Shown: in pieces, positions 55,201 through 64,000 of the stretch
Numbering within the stretch: position 1 is the stretch's first letter
How the letters are laid out: each line of letters begins with the position of its first letter
NCBI RefSeq assembly: GCF_000327385.1
Contig: NW_008707145.1
Coordinates: 559,744-623,743 of the forward strand
Length of the DNA stretch: 64,000 nucleotides
From: Lottia gigantea
Lineage: Eukaryota; Mollusca; Gastropoda; Lottiidae
Direction: 5' to 3'
The notes under the pieces: generated by a model
The model's input: only the letters and a program-made list of their open reading frames with translations
Told to the model about the DNA's origin: nothing
The model's database searches: none
Program-made: the position numbers and the translations under genes

Positions 55201-58200
55201 CATACTCTAAAAATGACTAAAGTGAAACTTACTCTGCAGAACATGGTTTTAAATTACACACAACTTCCTGGACAGCAGGTTTGACTTGTCCAAAGCAGTT
55301 GTCTTCTGTAACAACTACTTTAGATTTTCCTTTCAAACAGATTATCTTTGTTTCCTGTACACCTACAATTAGAAGTGATCCAATCAATCCTTCTTGGGCC
55401 TTAGGTCCGATAATTGAATTTTTTGCCCTCCCTCGAAGCACCGACATCGATGTACACATAAGAATCCTCTCGGACATCCGTATGAAAATAGTGCAGCGAG
55501 TGATTAAGACTTCTTGGTCGAATAAGTCAGCATTCACGGTGGGTGGTCTTTACTCCCGATATAATCTGTTCTTGTTTAAGGTCATTCAAATTTGGTCAGA
55601 CATATTATACCCTTTTGCGATTTCAATGCAAGGTTTTACTAGGCCGTCTCTCTGAACAACATCTGCCATAACCTAAGATCATACTTCTTCTTACTATGCT
55701 CTTGGCCATGGGATCTATCTAAAATTGTATAAACATTCCCAATCATATTGACCAATTATTTGATTGCTTGCTTCCTGACAACACATCTTGAATAAATTTT
55801 GATGAAATCTTTAAATTCTAAGAGGGGTTACTTAGTAAATGTCATATTTTTTGTCTTTTGAATACATAAAAGAATAAACAAAATTATAAACGATGGTGTC
55901 TGGAAAACATTTTATTGCATAACCCTCTTAAAACTTGTATTGCTGTGTGGGAGGGGTTAATTTTAGAATCGTTAATGGAACAAAATTCGACCAGAATTTG
56001 ATTCAGTTTAATCGACTACATCGTCTTGTTTATAAGTCGACGAGGTTTTATTGCATTTTCACAGGAAAAGTTGGTTGTGTTATTTACACAGCTTCTTTAC
56101 CGAAATTGATTCTTGTAATTATAAAGGCATTTTTTATATGAATACTGTAAATTACTTTTTTTTGTAATTTTCAAATTCATGGGGAGCCAAATAATCTTAG
56201 CAGTCTGTCGCCAACATTTTGATAGAACACTTCATCAAAAAAGTCTAGAAAACATTATGAAAGCCTTTCAAACCCCACAATTGCACTTTATATAAAAGAA
56301 AACTTTATCTATTTTCACTTTCTTTAATGATATCAAATTAAGTTCATTTCTTTTATCAAATATCATACCAAATCTTTTATATGTGGTTTAGTTTCTTTCT
56401 ACTTTTTACGTTGCACTGAATAATTCGCAATTAACCAATTAACAAAAGTATTTAATAAAAATGCCATAAGAAACCCCAACCTTAAAGTAATTGGTTGGGT
56501 GTATATTTAATGAGGTAATTAACGACTTTTCGACCGTTTTTTCAGGTAGTTTCAAAATAACAGGAAGATTGATGCATTAACGTCCATCGTTACGCCCCTT
56601 TGATGGCTTTCTATGTAATTGGTAGTATAAATATTTAGCTCGACTCTAAAAATCTTATCTGTAGTGTGTTGATGACAACTGTTGCAATGACAAATGTTAA
56701 ATTTTTCATTAACAAATCACTTTGGGTTATCGGGAAGTTATCAATTGAGCGAAAGTTGGCATTGCTAAATGATCTTTCAAAATGAGTGAGCGTGTGCCAA
56801 TACAGATATCTTAAAAGGGACAATTTTTGAAAAGTCTTTGAGTCGATATTGTTAATGTCCCATTTGGCTGTATGGAAAATTTAATTAACGAAGCAAATGG
56901 CAGCTTCGGTACAATTCTTTACTTCCGGTAAAAATTGTTTGGTGCTAACTGCGAACTGAACTAGCCCTAATTAATCAAGATCAGCAACAACTAAACAATG
57001 GCTACCAAAAAGCATCCACTGTTTCCAATTTCCATTACATGTATCTGGGGGATAAAAATTCTAGTGTTTCCAATCGATTTTTTACTCATAGAGGTATATA
57101 TTGAAAATAATACCGTAGGTTACGGACTGAATTTAGACATTGAACCCTTCTTGTTTGCGCACGTTTATGAGCTGATAGCAATTCAAGAAACAATCCGAGG
57201 AACTAATATTTTAGATTTATCAAACATCATTTGGGGGTTGTTTTGGGCTTTCCGGGCAAACGCATAGATTTGATTCCATACCGACTCTAATTAAAATAAT
57301 TATAGTTACCTCCACCACAAGGTTGTGAACACTCTGTAAATCCAGAAATACTCCAGGAATATACACTACCATCTTCATGAACATTGTTATAAATACTATT
57401 GGTCTCTTGGATAGAATTGAACAAAATAGATTCACCTACATCGTTTGATGTTACTGTTTGATTGATAGGTTTGCTGCCATACGAACTTCGTACAGCTTGT
57501 TTGTTAGGGTAACCTCCACTCACACTGGTGTGTAACTCACTATTTAAAGAACTCTGAACTTTATTAGGAATGTAAAACGGATATTGTTTCCCGTAGTTAT
57601 TTTTAATAATTTCACCGTGTCCAGCACGATTCCTGATAATCAATCTATTATCGGAACTTTTTCTAATAAATGGTCCACTGTCATAGACTGGATTAGCAAG
57701 AGGTACACCTCCTGGTGGTACGTATGGTTTACTGAGCGGTATTCCCTCTTCTGGTATACTATTTATAGCAGGAGAAGCACCATGAACTGGTTTAGCTAGA
57801 GGTATACCAGGTCCTGTTGAGTCTATACCTCTATAATCAGCTAGTGTTTTATGTCGGAGTGAATACTGGTATTTTATACCAGGATTCTTGTGATAATATA
57901 AAACCTGAAAAGTACAGAATCAATAAGATTATTTTAGATATGTGGACTTCGCTAAAAGAGCAGTCAAGTTGAAAACACAACAAGAAATAAACATTCAAGT
58001 GTTACAGGAACAATGGTAAATTTAAAAATATACGGAATTTCACGATGACCAAATCGACGAATCTAGATACTTTTCGATAGAGACCATCTGAGAGCAATGC
58101 TGCATCATGCTACATTTAAACCATCTTCGTTCGACTGCATTGGACCATACCTCTATATCTACTGTTTGATTTGTAGGACCATCAGCTGTAAGACATTCTC

Positions 58201-61200
58201 CAGGGCAACCTACACCGTCTCTACGACTATAAATAAATGTTGTACCAGCTATCTGATAGTTACCAGTACGATGTAATCTTCTATTACCGTTAATGTAATA
58301 TTTCCCTCCAGATTTTACAGCTAAATAAAAAAAAAATAAAAGAGGTTGTGTATGGGGATGGGGCAAATATAATTCCGTCGTTTAATGGATTGACAGGTGT
58401 CAGCTATCAAAGGAGCCAAAGTTCTCAACCAATCTAGAATTTCTTGAGCATTGCGAAGTTCTACTCTGTAGAATGCCGAAACTCACCGACAATAGAGCAT
58501 AGTGAAGATCAGAAGACCAAGAACAATTCATTTTGCTTATAAAACGTATACATGTTAAGCGTTTAAACAATTACCTAAGAAATTTCTACTACGAGTTAAT
58601 TCTGAAATATTAACACTTCTGGCATCTTTGGGTATTGTCACTATATGATTGTAACCAAATTTCGAGCGAGGTGATTTAGTATATACACCTGCTACCAAAC
58701 GGCAGGAATTACCATTACCATTACATATACCACATCTATCTAGCTTGGTACCAGATCCAATAATACCATCACAGCCTACTTTCTATAATATATGAGGATC
58801 TGAATAAGGATTTGAACAAACAATACCAATAAGGGTACCGAATTTTGGTGGAAATAGCTACCATCAAGCTGATGACGACCTCAACCTTAACCAAAAGAGT
58901 TTTAAAAGCAGAAAGAACAATACCGTAACTCCAAAAAAGTTTGATCGTAGTTGAGAAGCAGACAAAAGATAATAATAATGGAGCAGGGCGTTTGAGGCAA
59001 TACACCATAGCGAATACATTGACTATAAAGCAATTTTATGAATATACGTACCATACATCGGCCTGCTAGGCAAACACCTTTTTGTTTAACACTACAATCT
59101 GTACCATCTTTAGCTAATCTTTTAATATTATAAATATAATGATGTCCTTTTGCTTTACACGATAGTTCACATGGTGTTCGAGCTGAAACAATGGTTAAAT
59201 AAATTATGTCGTAAGCTGTTAGATTTCCATACAAGAAAATCGCTAGAGACTAAACTGCATCATCGATTTTGAGGGCCTATGACTGTATTGTAGCGTACAA
59301 TCCAATCGAATACATCTACATTTACGAAGTTCCGTGATACAAGAAAGGTAGCTATTGCAGTCAAGGTATAAGAAGGAGATGCGGACAATTTTACGGAAAG
59401 GAGAGATGATCCATATTTCATATCTGATTAACATCCAGATGATGACGTTTTGGTTGTGTTATATTGTGGTTTACTATACGCCATCTACGATACCGTGAAG
59501 AAGCATTTAATAACATATGAGTAGCATAACAATATTTTCATATCACGAATGGCAACTGAAGTCACTCATAGCTAAAGCACGAATCGAAACACCTACATCC
59601 ACATTATCATCAAATTTTATCTGTTGGTTATGAAAGTCTTGAGGATGGATATGCTAGCAGGTTTCTCTACTTACGATTGATATATGGTTCCCAATAAAAT
59701 CGTTTTCCACCATAATACTGTCTATTTTGTCTTTTACATTCTTCTATGGTAGGATCTTCAGGTAAATTGGGACAATCCTTTCAAATAGAGAGTGATCGAA
59801 TACTAGTAACTACAAAGCCAATGCTATATCATTGTGAATTGCATGCCAAATTAATTGCTATATGGTGAATGTTTCTTCAAGTAATGTATGTCACTTATAA
59901 ATGTGATCTTATTACAATTTTTGTTCACCAAATGCTGAATGCAAAGATTAGAATTGACAGTACTTTAATATCGACCATTATGACGATCCCGGTTGAAAAT
60001 TAAACCTCGTGTTCTGATAGTTTTAACTACCTATACTGCAGTAACTAATCGTTGCAGTGTTGTTCAAATAATACACGGACTTTCAACGAGAACCACTAAC
60101 AGATGATAACTTACCCCGAAATTACAAGTTTTGTATCTTTTACTGTGACCAGGGCATGAATTCCTCCTGAAACGATATGGAGAAAGTCATTATAGCCCTG
60201 GATAAATAACAAGTATATTTAATTTAACATATTTATAGGGGTATATAAAGGAGAACTCTTGAGCATCCGCAGTGGCATATAACAAAATAATCATACCAAC
60301 AACAAAATGCTAATTAATCAGTCTACACAGTATGCCTTATTACATTATTGAGAGTTCATGTAATTTTCTAAAGAAAGATCAAAGAAATTACATCTTTGAG
60401 GTAAAAATAAATCCCTTTTCAACTGCATTGACGCATTGAAAACCAATAACGACTGAAGTATCACCTCTTCTGTATGTAAATTAGTCTTTAATCAAGTACA
60501 TATGCCATTCTAATCACGTGTTATAATTGCATGTTCTAGCTGCGCAGAAAAATTGCCTTAAATTTGATAAATTAACAAAACGTGTTATGTATTTTAATAA
60601 TCTTTCAACTCGATTCTGTTTCTAAATTCGAAGATCTTTATTCACATATAGCGTTATTATAACAGGAGGAACGCTATAAAGTCACCTCCGATATAAGATC
60701 GGTCTGAATTGCGACTGCTACAGTTTACATGGAATACTTGATTATCTGATCGGGCAGTGATATTATTTTGACACAAACACGACATGTTCTTATGTACTTT
60801 GCACATAGCTATAGTCACCATCCTCCCTTTCTAGTTTACACGATCTCCAGAAACAAAAGCCAACGAACTGAAAGGCATTAAGTGGACAGCTCACTGGGCA
60901 AAGAGTAGGCCATCGACATATTTTGTGTGAATAACCAATGATACTATGAAACGTTACTCCGAATTTACAAAATATTCAGGCCTACTTTCTACAGTGGTCT
61001 TACTAAACGGGCCACCACGGTACCACACGGATGTTTGGCTAACTACATGTATATAATATTGCACCACGTTTTTTATCATTTAAGAATATGATTTATTAGA
61101 ATACAGAGGAATGTTCGAAGCTATTAGCATAAATATCAATATTATCATAGAAAATACATTACCAACATACATAAAATACAGGGTTTTTATATCTATCACA

Positions 61201-61716
61201 GCAACCAATCTTATATGGCGTATTCGTTCATGAAAGCTATGATGTACATGCAATATTATATTTGTTTCGACCTTGGTACTGACAACTGCTGTACTCTTTA
61301 AAGGGGCATTCTGCTTTCTTGTGGGTCGAAAATTGTTTTGCTCAAATTTGTGAAAAATATGCCCCACAATCTAGAGAAATGTGCCTATTAACGTATCTGA
61401 AAGTATTAACTAATACAATCTATAAGTTAATTCAAAAACTATTTCACGTTATTTTACGTAAACTTTTAAAGTTCGTTATTCATTTTGGAAGCTGTTAGAA
61501 AACTACTGCACGGATTTAAGTAAAATAAACGCCTAATTAAGGTACAATTTTTTTTGTCACAGAGCGGGCCTTCAAACCTCTGCCACATGTAATTCAACAC
61601 TGCCTAACTTACCCGTCTAATCTGTGACAAGTTCTTTGACTGTAAACCAGGCCAGGACCACAAGACGTAGAACATATTGACCAGTCTGTCCATGGTCCCC
61701 AACCATCTCTTGATCT
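52128..61716 (-). CDS. ADAMTS-like secreted matrix protein, gene B (14 exons recognised, 5' end missing)
   Basis: In transcript order the exons are 61716-61613, 60166-60115, 59777-59675, 59182-59052, 58782-58575, 58320-58151, 57904-57310, 55362-55233, 54765-54561, 54155-53985, 53882-53709, 53184-53002, 52651-52483 and 52243-52128. All are GT-AG, sum to 2511 bases, and stay open to TAA. The domain order equals gene A: TSR1 about residues 5-52, cysteine-rich about 53-130, spacer about 131-264, linker about 275-435, six TSRs about 438-790, PLAC about 800-836. Every intron sits at the same place and phase as in gene A, so the two genes arose by duplication of an already intron-rich gene. The linker differs (GIPLxKP repeats, no poly-Ser). 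Gene B is compact (9.6 kb against 30.8 kb). The signal-peptide exon is not recognised. Function is inferred as for gene A. Confidence 0.93.
52483..52651 (-). CDS. Gene B exon 13: TSR7 body
   Basis: It encodes [16 protein letters not shown] through CNKESC. Bases 52642-52571 equal gene A 47921-47992 without a single difference. The donor I choose is GTATTG at 52482, because it keeps phase 1 and joins to the PLAC exon. If it were skipped, the frame would read a few more residues (ETFPLNF) to a stop and lose PLAC. Confidence 0.9.
53002..53184 (-). CDS. Gene B exon 12: TSR6 body and start of TSR7
   Basis: It encodes [27 protein letters not shown] and [10 protein letters not shown]. Acceptor TTGTAG, donor GTAACC. 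It is one codon shorter than gene A exon 12. Confidence 0.94.
53709..53882 (-). CDS. Gene B exon 11: TSR5 body and start of TSR6
   Basis: It encodes [16 protein letters not shown] and later TSR cysteines, then [11 protein letters not shown]. It is 174 bases with phase 0 at both ends, and the donor is GTAATG. Confidence 0.94.
53985..54155 (-). CDS. Gene B exon 10: TSR4 body and start of TSR5
   Basis: It encodes [22 protein letters not shown] and [10 protein letters not shown]. It is 171 bases with phase 0 at both ends, as in gene A. Synonymous differences from gene A are frequent here, in contrast with exon 13. Confidence 0.94.
54430..54530. repeat. Short T-rich tandem repeat (about 19 bp)
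   Basis: TTACTGTTATTTTTACATG recurs about four to five times with small changes, inside gene B intron 9 just after the exon 9 donor. Confidence 0.6.
54561..54765 (-). CDS. Gene B exon 9: TSR3 and start of TSR4
   Basis: It encodes [20 protein letters not shown], then a full TSR ending in CQLTPC, then WSVGNWTK. At 205 bases it is exactly the length of gene A exon 9. Acceptor TTTCAG, donor GTAAGA. Confidence 0.95.
54858..54998. mobile_element. 141-bp hAT-like MITE in gene B intron 8
   Basis: Left end CAGTGGCGGAACCAG. The right end, read on the other strand, is CACTGGCGGAGCCAAAG. Flanks TTCATGAA and TTCTTGAA agree at 7 of 8 bases, the size expected of a hAT target duplication. Confidence 0.7.
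55233..55362 (-). CDS. Gene B exon 8: rest of TSR2
   Basis: It encodes [20 protein letters not shown], then DNCFGQ and CNLKPCSAE. Phases 1 and 2 are as in gene A exon 8. Acceptor TTGTAG, donor GTAAGT. Confidence 0.93.
55363..57309 (-). other. Gene B intron 7 (1.9 kb)
   Basis: It lies between the halves of TSR2, as in gene A. A 124-codon open frame on the + strand (55281-55655) overlaps exon 8 antisense and shows no domain. Nothing else is recognisable. Confidence 0.8.
57310..57904 (-). CDS. Gene B exon 7: end of spacer, Pro-rich linker, start of TSR2
   Basis: It starts [16 protein letters not shown] and ends [17 protein letters not shown]. In between is a linker with three related heptads, GIPLAKP, GIPLSKP and GVPLANP (57689-57808), where gene A has a Ser/His-rich stretch. 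A segment near NRLIIRNR aligns with DRYIIRRR of gene A, so the exons are homologous despite the different low-complexity parts. Confidence 0.94.
58151..58320 (-). CDS. Gene B exon 6: spacer module
   Basis: It encodes [27 protein letters not shown] and [10 protein letters not shown], matching the spacer landmarks. Acceptor TTTATTTAG, donor GTATGG. Unlike gene A, no acceptor-like array lies upstream. Confidence 0.94.
58575..58782 (-). CDS. Gene B exon 5: end of cysteine-rich module and start of spacer
   Basis: It encodes [20 protein letters not shown], then GNGNSC and the first spacer strands with [18 protein letters not shown]. The diagnostic GCDxxxGSxxxxDxCGxC motif is intact. At 208 bases it has the same length as gene A exon 5, but the flanking intron is only 269 bases here. 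Confidence 0.95.
59052..59182 (-). CDS. Gene B exon 4: cysteine-rich module
   Basis: It encodes [21 protein letters not shown] and GVCLAGRCM, the conserved cysteine-rich blocks. Acceptor TTTCAG, donor GTACGT. Its 131-base length is identical to gene A exon 4. Confidence 0.93.
59259..59385. mobile_element. A-family half element in a gene B intron
   Basis: It contains GCGTACAATCCAATCGAATA, GAAGTTCCGTGATACAAGAA and GCTATTGCAGTCAAGGTATA. The other half is missing. Confidence 0.6.
59675..59777 (-). CDS. Gene B exon 3: start of cysteine-rich module
   Basis: It encodes [18 protein letters not shown] and [14 protein letters not shown], a close match to the ADAMTS cysteine-rich opening (ECxxxN, GxxFxWxPY). 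It ends in phase 1 with donor GTAAGT. Confidence 0.92.
60115..60166 (-). CDS. Gene B exon 2: end of TSR1
   Basis: This 52-base exon encodes [18 protein letters not shown], the closing cysteines of TSR1. Acceptor TTTCAG, donor GTAAGT. It was recognised by frame continuity and by matching gene A exon 2. Confidence 0.88.
60167..61612 (-). other. Gene B intron 1 (visible numbering, 1.4 kb)
   Basis: It separates the two exons of TSR1. It is AT-rich, with no repeat family or open frame of note. A 95-codon frame at 61080-61367 has no domain. Confidence 0.75.
61613..61716 (-). CDS. Gene B exon 1 (visible): first half of TSR1
   Basis: Acceptor TTTTTTTCAG, donor GTAAGT. It encodes [20 protein letters not shown], the WxxWxxW and CSxSCG motifs that open a TSR. 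It starts in phase 0 and ends with two bases of a split codon, as in gene A. Confidence 0.92.
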
Positions 61717-61799
61717 CTGAAAAAAACACCAAAGTATATATTAGAGGAGAGTCAGTAAGCATTCGAATATATATGATATATCATGTAGAAATATTTTCT

Positions 61800-61938
61800 A
61801 TCGAGGCAGCTGATTGGCTGTATTTGCTGGCGTACAATCCAATCAAATCGCTTCATTTACAAACTTTCGTGATAAAAGAAAGCTATTGCAGTCAAGGTAT
61901 AAGTACGAATTTCGCAATATCATGACATTGTGAAGATG
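61800..61938. mobile_element. A-family half element upstream of gene B
   Basis: It contains GATTGGCTGTATTTGCTGGC, GTACAATCCAATCAAATCGC, GCTATTGCAGTCAAGGTATA and the terminus CATGACATTGTGAAGATG. Confidence 0.65.
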
Positions 61939-62309
61939 CCTATTGGCGTGTATCACGTATACATTTTCAAGTAGCGCGGGTAGTTAAAGTTATATATGGA
62001 AGTTAAGTATATAGACAAACATAATTCAAATTATTGGGTGGTATTTTACTAATATGCACAATTGACGTACTTGAGGTGATTATAAAACTTAAACTGATAA
62101 GTATCTCTATATTGCAGTGTGAGTGCATTCCTTTTTTTGAAATACCTTTTCCCCATTCTGACCCGAGAAAGCTGCCATCGTGCCAAGTAGAGATCTGTGT
62201 AGTTAAAAGCAGCCTTGGCGCGGGACTTTATGCAGAAATGAGAGGACAACCTTTTTGCATCACTGAGACTATTGTTAGCTGGCAGTGGAGTATTAGGCAA
62301 TCTGAAATG

Positions 62310-62552
62310 CTACTTTTTCAAATATTCAAATATAAAATGGACGCCTGTGGTTCCTGCAATTCCACTACAACTAAGTGTTTGATGACGTCACAAATAGCAA
62401 GGGTACTATAAGCATAATTTTGCGATTGATGACGACATCTAGTTTTTAGTGGAATTATCGGAACTACAGCTTCATTGAAAATTTGAATGATGCAAATTGT
62501 TTCTATCAATGTCCAATAAAAATATTGGAAAACCTTTTTACAATCCCTTTAA
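62310..62552. mobile_element. C-family element, left end damaged
   Basis: It contains GACGCCTGTGGTTCCTGCAA on the left arm, TTAGTGGAATTATCGGAACT on the right, and the terminus CCTTTTTACAATCCCTTTAA. Confidence 0.6.
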
Positions 62553-63002
62553 AATATTTTCCCAATATGTACCCATATAGTTGCATGTAACTAGACTTGA
62601 AATCCATGCAAGCTCACAATTACGATGATCATGATATTTCGTATAACTTTACCCCAATTCTCGGTGCACATATCTTCACCCATTACTTAAATATGGCGCG
62701 TGTAATTTTATAAAAATGACTATTATTTCAAGTATAACTGATTAAAATAACACTTTCAATTTCCTCTTTTAATTGTTTCTATATCCTTTATTAGTCATTT
62801 TTATACTGAAATAGTTGTGGCTGATTTTAAAGTCAATGGTATATCCTTTCAATCCACGACATTGATGAACTCACCGATCGTATATATAAAAAAACGATTA
62901 TGTTTAAAAAAAAAAGGTTTGATTCATATTGTTTACGTCAGCGATTATTACTACAAAATTCAATAATTTCGACCCAATGCATTTAAATTAATCCATATTT
63001 CT

Positions 63003-63128
63003 GGCAGAATCTGAAACATCTGTCTCTATTCCAGTGCTATTGTGAAAGTTATCGGCGAGAGTAGGGTCAGAAAAACTAGGTCCTGTTTTAGGTGGATAGA
63101 ATGCACCTCCTCTGCTGTGTTTAAGATG
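63003..63128 (-). other. Weak candidate upstream exon of gene B
   Basis: Reading the minus strand, a pyrimidine/T-rich acceptor (TTTTTAG) precedes an open stretch encoding a polar sequence that includes GGAFYPPKTGPSFSDPTLAD. It lies about 1.3 kb upstream of TSR1 and could be N-terminal linker. However, no good GT donor ends it and a second frame is also open for most of its length. No equivalent was found upstream of gene A. Confidence 0.2.
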
Positions 63129-63221
63129 CTAAAAATTGATTGAAAATCGGAAGGAGTATAGGCCAATTCCAATGTTATGACGACATGTCCTTCATTGTAG
63201 TAACACTATTTGGAAGTTTGT

Positions 63222-63280
63222 TAACCTCGATAGAAGCAGGAGCAGAAAAGTGCTACCGAAAACTCCATTTCATCTAATTT
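63222..63280 (+). mobile_element. SINE tail-like remnant
   Basis: GCAGAAAAGTGCTACCGAAA with ACTCCATTTCATCTAATT resembles the SINE tail. It is diverged. Confidence 0.3.
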
Positions 63281-64000
63281 AGTTATATCGAAATATTCCC
63301 ACGCATGTGACACTCATTAGTACTCTTTCTTCAAATTATTACCATTTTGCATAGCGGAAATATGAATATTTTCCAAGTTTGAAGAGTTTTCTATTTTTCT
63401 ACAAAGGAAGATTCTACTTGTGTTTCAGACATTCGTCTAAGTCATTTCATTTATTTCGTACATAAATCTATTGCATATTACAAATATTAAGGATACCCTC
63501 AAGGTATTACAATATTAAACAAATTGAAACCATATTGTATTTGGTATGTGCCAATTTTTTGTGCATGCAGATACATAATGATGCGTTTATGTTAGATACT
63601 CCATGAATATAACCTCGAGACAGAAGAACACTCAATGAAGGCCTTTACATTGTTATACAATACTATTAAATCAATAAAACCTACAGACGTAATTTCAATT
63701 TAGCTATTTCAATTTTGTCTAGGGTCATTAAGGTGAAATTGAATCATCCGTATACAATAACTACTGGCAATTCATTTTTTTCATTGAGCAAACAGCCCCG
63801 TAACGCCGACGATTAGAAATGTATGGTCGCAAGCAAACCTGTGTTGCGTTCTCTCGACGCATTTCCCATGACTGTTACACACATGGGGCGTTTCTATATT
63901 ATTTTAAATATATGGCTTTGGTAGGGGTGCCTACCATAGACCTTGAGGCGTTCCCTATCACGCTTATTCTAATCTTCCGGATTGGAAAAAACCTTTGTCC

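Larger units (their letters stand above)
61717..64000. other. Region upstream of the recognised gene B exons
   Basis: It should be 5' intron or upstream DNA of gene B. It contains an A-family half element (61800-61938), a C-family element (62310-62552), the weak exon candidate and a SINE tail-like piece (63222-63280). No signal peptide or start codon could be supported. Confidence 0.6.

Noticed and set aside
55281-55655. 124-codon + strand open frame
   Set aside because: Antisense to gene B exon 8 and intron 7; no recognisable domain.
17806-61716. Full ADAMTS protease identity for either gene
   Set aside because: No HExxHxxGxxH zinc motif or disintegrin-like exon is visible upstream of the first TSR in the window, and the protein ends in the ADAMTSL layout. 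Not formally excluded for sequence outside the window.

Overview
The window looks like an AT-rich invertebrate nuclear genome, probably a lophotrochozoan and perhaps a mollusc. It has short phase-conserved exons in long AT-rich introns, a tRNA-derived SINE, and many short palindromic MITE-like repeats. The taxon is an inference from style; no marker gene fixes it. I see no bacterial-type genes, no rRNA, no CRISPR and no retrovirus-like element.

The only protein-coding genes I can support are two paralogous secreted extracellular-matrix genes of the ADAMTS-like (ADAMTSL) family, arranged tail to tail. Gene A is on the + strand, with 14 recognisable exons from 17806 to 48604. Gene B is on the - strand, with 14 recognisable exons from 61716 down to 52128. 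Both visible reading frames close without a break (2598 and 2511 coding bases, 865 and 836 codons before the stop). Both encode, in order, one thrombospondin type 1 repeat (TSR), an ADAMTS cysteine-rich module, the spacer module, a low-complexity linker, six further TSRs and a C-terminal PLAC domain. No protease, Kunitz or Ig module is visible between the first TSR and the stop. One plus six TSRs with PLAC and no Ig is the layout of vertebrate ADAMTSL4 and THSD4 (ADAMTSL6), which act on fibrillin microfibrils. The signal-peptide exons of both genes are not identified.

Layout: 1-17805 is upstream or 5'-intron DNA of gene A, with repeats only. 17806-19437 holds gene A exons 1-4. 19438-35550 is a 16 kb intron rich in repeats. 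35551-48604 holds gene A exons 5-14. 48605-52127 is the shared 3' intergenic spacer. 52128-61716 holds the compact gene B. 61717-64000 is upstream of the recognised part of gene B.

The most notable signals are: (i) a 72-base stretch identical between the two genes inside otherwise well-diverged exons, which suggests recent gene conversion between the inverted arms; (ii) an array of about eleven copies of a 3' splice-site-like motif just upstream of gene A exon 6, apparently copied from that exon's own acceptor and first codons; (iii) a 31-bp, 22-copy satellite made from the terminal repeat of a local MITE family and still joined to a MITE half; (iv) a SINE with a clean target-site duplication; and (v) paralogue-specific linkers, Ser/His-rich in gene A and with a GIPLxKP repeat in gene B.
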